Origin: Candidatus Colwellia aromaticivorans
GTDB lineage: Bacteria > Pseudomonadota > Gammaproteobacteria > Enterobacterales > Alteromonadaceae
Direction of reading: 5' to 3'
DNA: 64,000 nt
NCBI RefSeq assembly: GCF_003333305.1
Contig: NZ_QOLD01000013.1
Coordinates: 1 to 64,000 of the forward strand
Shown here: piece after piece, positions 59,950 to 64,000 of the stretch
How positions within the stretch are numbered: the stretch's first letter is position 1
How the letters are laid out: every line of letters begins with the position of its first letter
Notes under the pieces: generated by a model
Told to the model about the DNA's origin: nothing
Database searches by the model: none
The model's input: the letters and a program-made list of their open reading frames with translations, nothing else
Translations under genes and position numbers: made by a program

Positions 59950-60215
59950 TATACCCAAGCTACTTGAAGATGCAGGATTCAGCAAGTCGAGAAAGGGTCA
60001 GCTGCAAGGCATTGATTGAATAGAATGGTTGTTCCATTGTCGAAATCAATAACGCTGGAGATGACCCTTTATCGCCTTGCCCGAAGGGAGCTAAGCTAGA
60101 AAAACAGTTCAGCGTTACAGTACTTGATAAGGGAATAACCATTACCTTCGTGCTGCGCCTTGATCTTATTTCCTAGCTTAACTCTGAAACTGCATCTTCA
60201 AGTGGTTTGGGTATA
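59950..60215. repeat. TATACCC element, diverged full length (copy L)
   Basis: This 266-bp copy has ends TATACCCAAGCTACTTGAAG and CATCTTCAAGTGGTTTGGGTATA. The interior keeps AATGGTTGTTCCATTGTCGA and TCAATAACG but is otherwise rather diverged. It lies 4 bases after the nrdJb stop. Confidence 0.85.
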
Positions 60216-60295
60216 TAAGTTTGATTGTGAATCTTGCGGGGTGAAAAAGCGCCTAAACTGAAAAGCGCTTGATAAAGTAGTCTCTGTTGCCGAAT

Positions 60296-60913
60296 TTATA
60301 CGGGGATTACTTTATATGCACAGCGCCTTGCGCCTTCAACAATATGCTCCTCTCGGCTAATCACAGCCACATCACTCAGCAAACGTTGGAACAACTGTAA
60401 TTCACTGCGACAAAAGTTCGTGCATTTTTTTGCCGCTGCACAAATAGGACAATGATTTTCTAACAACCAGAAAAAATCGTCTTCTTGCTCAACCGTCGCC
60501 ATATAGCCTTCATCAGACCGTATTTTCGCCAGTGTTTGCAGCTTTTCTAGTACGCCATATCTATCCGCTAAAGCCAAACGATAACTTCGCATTGAAGACT
60601 CTTCTCTATTAGTAATGAGTTTATCTAAGCCATCATCACCGAACACAGCAATAACCGAGTCAATTAATTGCACCGTTAACTCATCATGTCGATCAGCAAA
60701 ATGACTATTGGTTTTCTGCGTTAATGACCAATAACGGGTTGGCCTACCCCGGGGCGCTTTTTCATCCTGAAAAGTAACTTCACCTGACTCTTCTAACGCC
60801 AGCATATGTTGACGCACGCCCATCGTAGTCACGTTAAGTTCTTGCGCTAACGCTTTAGCGGTCAACGGTCCTTGAGTTTTAAGTAAATCAATAATTCTAT
60901 GATGGGTTTTCAT
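60296..60913 (-). CDS. Winged-helix repressor with cysteine cluster (SufR-like)
   Basis: The 205-residue regulator has an N-terminal helix-turn-helix (KTQGPLTAKALAQELNVTTM, GVRQHMLALEESGEV, RGRPTRYWSLT) like SufR/DeoR-type winged helices. Near the C-terminus lies a cysteine motif HCPICAAAKKCTNFC (about 151-165) plus a later RRCAYK. SufR senses iron-sulfur clusters through such cysteines, so a cluster- or metal-sensing role is likely. The ATG at 60913 follows GGAACGATT; an upstream in-frame start adds 15 residues. It is divergent from a flavin reductase gene with shared palindromic sites. Confidence 0.78.
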   Translation of the reverse strand: MKTHHRIIDLLKTQGPLTAKALAQELNVTTMGVRQHMLALEESGEVTFQDEKAPRGRPTRYWSLTQKTNSHFADRHDELTVQLIDSVIAVFGDDGLDKLITNREESSMRSYRLALADRYGVLEKLQTLAKIRSDEGYMATVEQEDDFFWLLENHCPICAAAKKCTNFCRSELQLFQRLLSDVAVISREEHIVEGARRCAYKVIPV

Positions 60914-60958
60914 AATCGTTCCAATGCACTGAGTATCGCTATTATCGCTTATAAACAC

Positions 60959-61063
60959 CTTATGTAAACTTTTTAATTTATTTTATTTTTTCTTTGCCAT
61001 TGACATAATTAAGTAAAGGGTATAATTTACACGTTAATTAGTAAACAATAAGGTTTACATAAG
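60959..61063. promoter_or_regulatory. Divergent control region with inverted repeat CTTATGTAAAC
   Basis: CTTATGTAAAC (60959-60969) and GTTTACATAAG (61053-61063) are exact inverse copies at the two ends of the gap. Between them are TTGACA (61000-61005) and TATAAT (61021-61026), 15 bases apart, for the plus-strand gene, and TTTACACGTTAATTAGTAAA with further half-sites. The repeats are likely operators of the adjacent winged-helix repressor. Confidence 0.6.
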
Positions 61064-61081
61064 AAAGCCAAAGGATAAGTA

Positions 61082-61696
61082 ATGAATTTAGTTATTATAA
61101 GTGCCAGTCAAAGAAAACAATCACAAAGCGTAAAAGTAGCACAATACATAGCAGAGTCCGTTACTGGCTATGAAGAAGTCACCCATTTCGAGCTTTGCCA
61201 ATATAACCTACCTTTATGGGACGGTGATCTGGCAAGCAAATCTGCTGAGCTAAGCGACTGGCCATTATTGAACAAACAAATAAGCCAAGCAGACGCATTC
61301 ATTATGATTACGCCAGAATGGAGCGGCATGGCATCACCTTTACTTAAAAATGTCTTATTGATGTGCTCAGGGCAAGATACCGCCCACAAACCGGTATTAC
61401 TTGTGGGACTTTCCGGTGGCATCAGTGGTGTTTACCCCATTGCAGAATTACGCATGAATGCTTTTAAAAATAACAAGCTAGTCGCTATTCCTGATCATCT
61501 TGTTATTAGAAATGTAGAGGAAGTACTTAATAGTGCTAATGAATCAGAATTATCCGATAAAGATAGCAATATACGCCATCGCATTGGTTACAGCTTGCAT
61601 GTTTTATATCATTACAGTGAAGCATTACGGGCATTAAGAACAAATTTATCAATTCACCCCTATAATAATGAAGAACGTTATTCTAATGGCATGTAA
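61082..61696 (+). CDS. NADPH-dependent FMN reductase family protein
   Basis: The 204-residue flavodoxin-fold reductase has the FMN-binding SASQRKQSQSVKVAQY (about 8-23) and TPEWSGMASPLLKNVLLMCS (about 79-98) of the NADPH-dependent FMN reductase family (YieF/SsuE-like), then a longer C-terminal tail (to 204) with ALRTNLSIHPYNNEERY. It may reduce quinones or metals. It is divergent from the cysteine-cluster regulator and is probably its target. A miniature element starts at its stop codon. Confidence 0.85.
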   Translation: MNLVIISASQRKQSQSVKVAQYIAESVTGYEEVTHFELCQYNLPLWDGDLASKSAELSDWPLLNKQISQADAFIMITPEWSGMASPLLKNVLLMCSGQDTAHKPVLLVGLSGGISGVYPIAELRMNAFKNNKLVAIPDHLVIRNVEEVLNSANESELSDKDSNIRHRIGYSLHVLYHYSEALRALRTNLSIHPYNNEERYSNGM

Positions 61697-61904
61697 TACC
61701 ATTTACATTAATTAAGATTACAAAATTCAATGAGAATAAATTTTCAAGAACACAGGTTTTTGGTTCCAGAAAAAACCTAAGTACCTACATCCCTGTAGGC
61801 AAGGCGCTTGATTGAGTAATAGCTGGCTATTGGGCTTGAAAGCAACGATGTTATTGGATATTTAAGCCATTTGAAAATGATCACTTAGTTAGTGTAATTG
61901 GTAT
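61696..61904. mobile_element. 209-bp miniature element with ATACCA ends
   Basis: The ends are ATACCATTTACATTAATTAA and the inverse copy ATACCAATTACACTAACTAA (3 mismatches). There is no transposase frame. The interior contains a CTAAGTACCTACATCCCTGT hairpin that resembles the insert in copy J. It starts within the stop codon of the flavin reductase gene. Confidence 0.75.
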
Positions 61905-61945
61905 AAGGTTAATAACCAATAACGAGAGAAAAACAGGAGAGCAAC

Positions 61946-62365
61946 ATGATTACTTTAGAGCATATAAACTTAGTCGTAAGCGACATTGAAAAAACAATAA
62001 AATTTTACCAAGCAGCCTTTCCACATTGGGCTGTTCGCGGTGGCGGTATTAGCGAATGGCACGGTAAACCTCGTAATTGGATACACTTTGGCGATGACTA
62101 TCAATACCTTACTTTTAATGATGATGGCGTAGGTAAAAACCGTGACTTGACCGGTCACCAAATTGGCCTTGCTCATTTTGCTTATGTAACTAGTAATTTA
62201 GCGGACGTAATTAAGCGCTTAGCAGAAGCTGGATTTTCCGTTGATAAGGAAGGCGCTGAAGACGAGTATCGCACTAATGTTTACTTTATAGATCCAAGTG
62301 GCTATGAAGTTGAATTTGTGCAATATCATAGTGACTTGCCTGAGCTTAGGAATAGGTATGAGTAA
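61946..62365 (+). CDS. VOC (glyoxalase/dioxygenase) family protein
   Basis: The 139-residue protein is a vicinal oxygen chelate (VOC) protein with two beta-alpha-beta modules: LEHINLVVSDIEKTIKFYQA (about residues 3-22), FPHWAVRGGG, then IGLAHFAYVTSNLADVIKRL (about 73-92) and VYFIDPSGYEVEFVQYHSD (about 112). Likely metal ligands are His6, His76 and Glu near 123. The reaction is not known (lyase, isomerase or dioxygenase). ATG follows an ACAGGAGAGCAAC ribosome site. Confidence 0.85.
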   Translation: MITLEHINLVVSDIEKTIKFYQAAFPHWAVRGGGISEWHGKPRNWIHFGDDYQYLTFNDDGVGKNRDLTGHQIGLAHFAYVTSNLADVIKRLAEAGFSVDKEGAEDEYRTNVYFIDPSGYEVEFVQYHSDLPELRNRYE

Positions 62366-62474
62366 TTAAAATCATTGGATTTTTCACAAAGTTCAATCAA
62401 CTAAAATTGATGAAAAATAAATTTATTAAAAAAACGTCGATTCAAAGAAACTATATCCAATTTCATTTATACGA

Positions 62475-62505
62475 GCGTGGCAAACTAATTTTGGCCACGC
62501 TTTTT
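62475..62505 (+). terminator. Rho-independent terminator
   Basis: GCGTGGC and GCCACGC form a 7-bp stem around AAACTAATTTTG, followed by TTTTT. It ends the VOC gene transcript. Confidence 0.85.
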
Positions 62506-62609
62506 ATCGCTCTAATTTAATTCTCGACTTGTTGAGGCACATCCAAAATTAATTTGTAGTATTTTATATCTGATTTGCGAACCAACATGATCCAAGTTAA
62601 TCTCCCTTA

Positions 62610-64000
62610 TTAAAACAACTCTTTCATAGCAGGTAACTGTTTAACCTCTTCATTTAACTTCTCTGCAGCCTCAATGATAATCGCGATACACAAATCGATA
62701 TGGTTGACTTCTTCGTCTGATAAATCTTGTTCAAATGCTTTATTCTTTGCTGTATCTACAGCATTGAGTACCGATTTGATCATTTGACTCATGAGTAATT
62801 GCATACGAGGTAATGATATCCCAAACTCATCAGCAAGGTCGGCTAGCATATAAGCTGTAATAGGATTACTAAAGTTTCCCTCGCTTCCCGTACGGTGCTC
62901 TCCAATGGACATTGCATAGTGTTGTGAAATGCTATGCAATGTCCCACGAGTAGCGTCTGCTTGTCGGGTTTTAATTTCTCTAATTATTGCTTCAATATTC
63001 ACAAGATCATAAAAAGGCGTTAACTCTAAACCTTGTTTTCCTGAAAAGAAGCTAATGTTTTTTCCGTGTGCATCATAGTTGCGTACTAAAATATTAAATG
63101 TCATCCAACGAACGAGTTGAGCCTGATAAGCCTCAGAGTTAGCTGTTTCAACTGCGAATAATTTAGGAAACGAAACACCATCTCGCATATAAACTCCATC
63201 GCCTTCATCGCCGTATTGGCGTTCATATTTATAAGAGGGGGGAAGGTTAGTCGCCTGGCAACCGTCAATGACATGTCGGCGTAACACACGATTTCCTCCA
63301 GAGACAATACGTCTATCGAAACGATCAATCACAAAAGCTCTCACGCCACCATATGTGCGCACTTCAACATGAGAAATTTTAATACCTGCTTCACTCGCGA
63401 GTAACATGGTAAATAATTCGTTCACGGCGATAAAAGGCGCTTTGCCTGTCTCAAATTTAAAGATTTTATTCGAACATAAGTCACCTTCGCCAAACCCTAA
63501 CTTACCATCTACTTCAAATAAATTAAGTTTATCCTGAACACCCGCAACAGAAAGTCGAGTCTGGCCATCCCAATAGGTAATGGATTCTCCCATCGCCTTG
63601 AAACGAGCAAGCTTTTCATCTAACTCATCTTCCGTTACTTCTCGAAAATTCGTTTCTTTAGCAGCGTTTTTTTCCCCTCTGAAAGAGAGTGCGCCAGAGG
63701 TATCTTCGCCAATTATCCAGATCAAGCCAAATGTATTATTTTTAGAAATGGTGGTATTACTGGTGATTTCTTCTAAGCCTTTCCCTTCGGGTAGTAAGTT
63801 TTGTAAGTAGTTTCGAACCGCTCGATGATCAAAATTACCATCCAATGGAAGATGAGGTGAAATGGCAAAGCCTTCTTCGACCCATGAAGGCTCATAAATT
63901 AACGAGATGTCAGTTTCTGAACCTACTGGAATACTAATCGTAGCGATTTTATTATGATGACCAATGAATACATGTAGAGCGTTTACGTTAGTACCATTCG
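62610..64000 (-). CDS. HipA-family serine/threonine kinase, 5' end beyond window
   Basis: The frame is open to the window edge (at least 463 codons). The visible N-terminus reads NALHVFIGHHNKIATISIPV then PHLPLDGNFDHRAVRNYLQN (HipA N1 domain). The kinase part has LSVAGVQDKLNL (about 167), VRNYDAHGKNISF (catalytic Asp and Asn) and ELTPFYDLV (metal Asp). HipA phosphorylates a tRNA synthetase and causes growth arrest; its partner HipB is a DNA-binding antitoxin. Where HipB lies cannot be told: it would be upstream, beyond the right edge. The region 62367-62609 downstream shows no antitoxin. Confidence 0.88.
   Translation of the reverse strand, partial: NGTNVNALHVFIGHHNKIATISIPVGSETDISLIYEPSWVEEGFAISPHLPLDGNFDHRAVRNYLQNLLPEGKGLEEITSNTTISKNNTFGLIWIIGEDTSGALSFRGEKNAAKETNFREVTEDELDEKLARFKAMGESITYWDGQTRLSVAGVQDKLNLFEVDGKLGFGEGDLCSNKIFKFETGKAPFIAVNELFTMLLASEAGIKISHVEVRTYGGVRAFVIDRFDRRIVSGGNRVLRRHVIDGCQATNLPPSYKYERQYGDEGDGVYMRDGVSFPKLFAVETANSEAYQAQLVRWMTFNILVRNYDAHGKNISFFSGKQGLELTPFYDLVNIEAIIREIKTRQADATRGTLHSISQHYAMSIGEHRTGSEGNFSNPITAYMLADLADEFGISLPRMQLLMSQMIKSVLNAVDTAKNKAFEQDLSDEEVNHIDLCIAIIIEAAEKLNEEVKQLPAMKELF

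Overview
The window reads as an AT-rich chromosomal segment of a marine gammaproteobacterium of the Alteromonadales, most likely Colwelliaceae (Colwellia or Thalassotalea type). This is inferred from gene families and gene order: hemN next to yihI, srkA-dsbA, yigI-recQ, ilvY/ilvC and comM beside ilvLGMEDA, a peroxiredoxin-glutaredoxin hybrid, and small families such as DUF2489, DUF1285 and VF530. No database search was possible.

Left edge (1-3.3 kb) is accessory DNA. The tail of an IS3-family element cuts a STAS/ATPase-like gene. It is followed by minus-strand genes separated by two very similar sites of about 95 bp with the architecture of integron attC sites. One cassette carries an overlapping pair, a DUF2971 protein and a PIN-like nuclease, that looks like a toxin or defence module. 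No integrase gene lies between the array and the adjacent tRNA-His, so the array appears to be integrase-less.

3.7-31 kb is mostly housekeeping: tRNA-His, serC and serA (separated by a terminator), an acyl-CoA/acetate CoA-transferase, hemN, yihI, purU, hyPrx5, ccoG, srkA, dsbA, two thiolases, yigI, recQ, a small cytochrome c and a DUF523 protein. At 31-34.5 kb a degenerate GGDEF gene and a TPR plus degenerate GGDEF gene are transcribed divergently. Between them, on the minus strand, lies a convincing c-di-GMP-I riboswitch aptamer. From 35 to 44.9 kb come tesB, ybdG, an acyltransferase, proBA, yegD, nfeD-qmcA and ppnP. From 45 to 56.2 kb lies the branched-chain amino acid block: ilvC/ilvY, comM, then ilvL (leader peptide and attenuator)-ilvG-M-E-D-A. 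From 56.5 to 60 kb a class II (B12) ribonucleotide reductase split into two genes sits behind a truncated nrdG, with a perfect FNR box and two NrdR boxes spaced 31 bp apart. The right edge has a cysteine-cluster repressor divergent from a flavin reductase, a VOC protein and a HipA-type kinase that runs off the window.

The striking non-coding feature is a family of short mobile elements whose ends read TATACCC...GGGTATA. Twelve copies or remnants were found. Full-length copies are 265-267 bp, and there are internally deleted forms of 45-185 bp. One copy interrupts a peroxiredoxin pseudogene, two provide the stop codons of host genes, and two contain a nested insert of about 48 bp that begins near TACATGGATGTA. 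Two other miniature elements are present, one with a perfect 8-bp target duplication and IS6-like ends.
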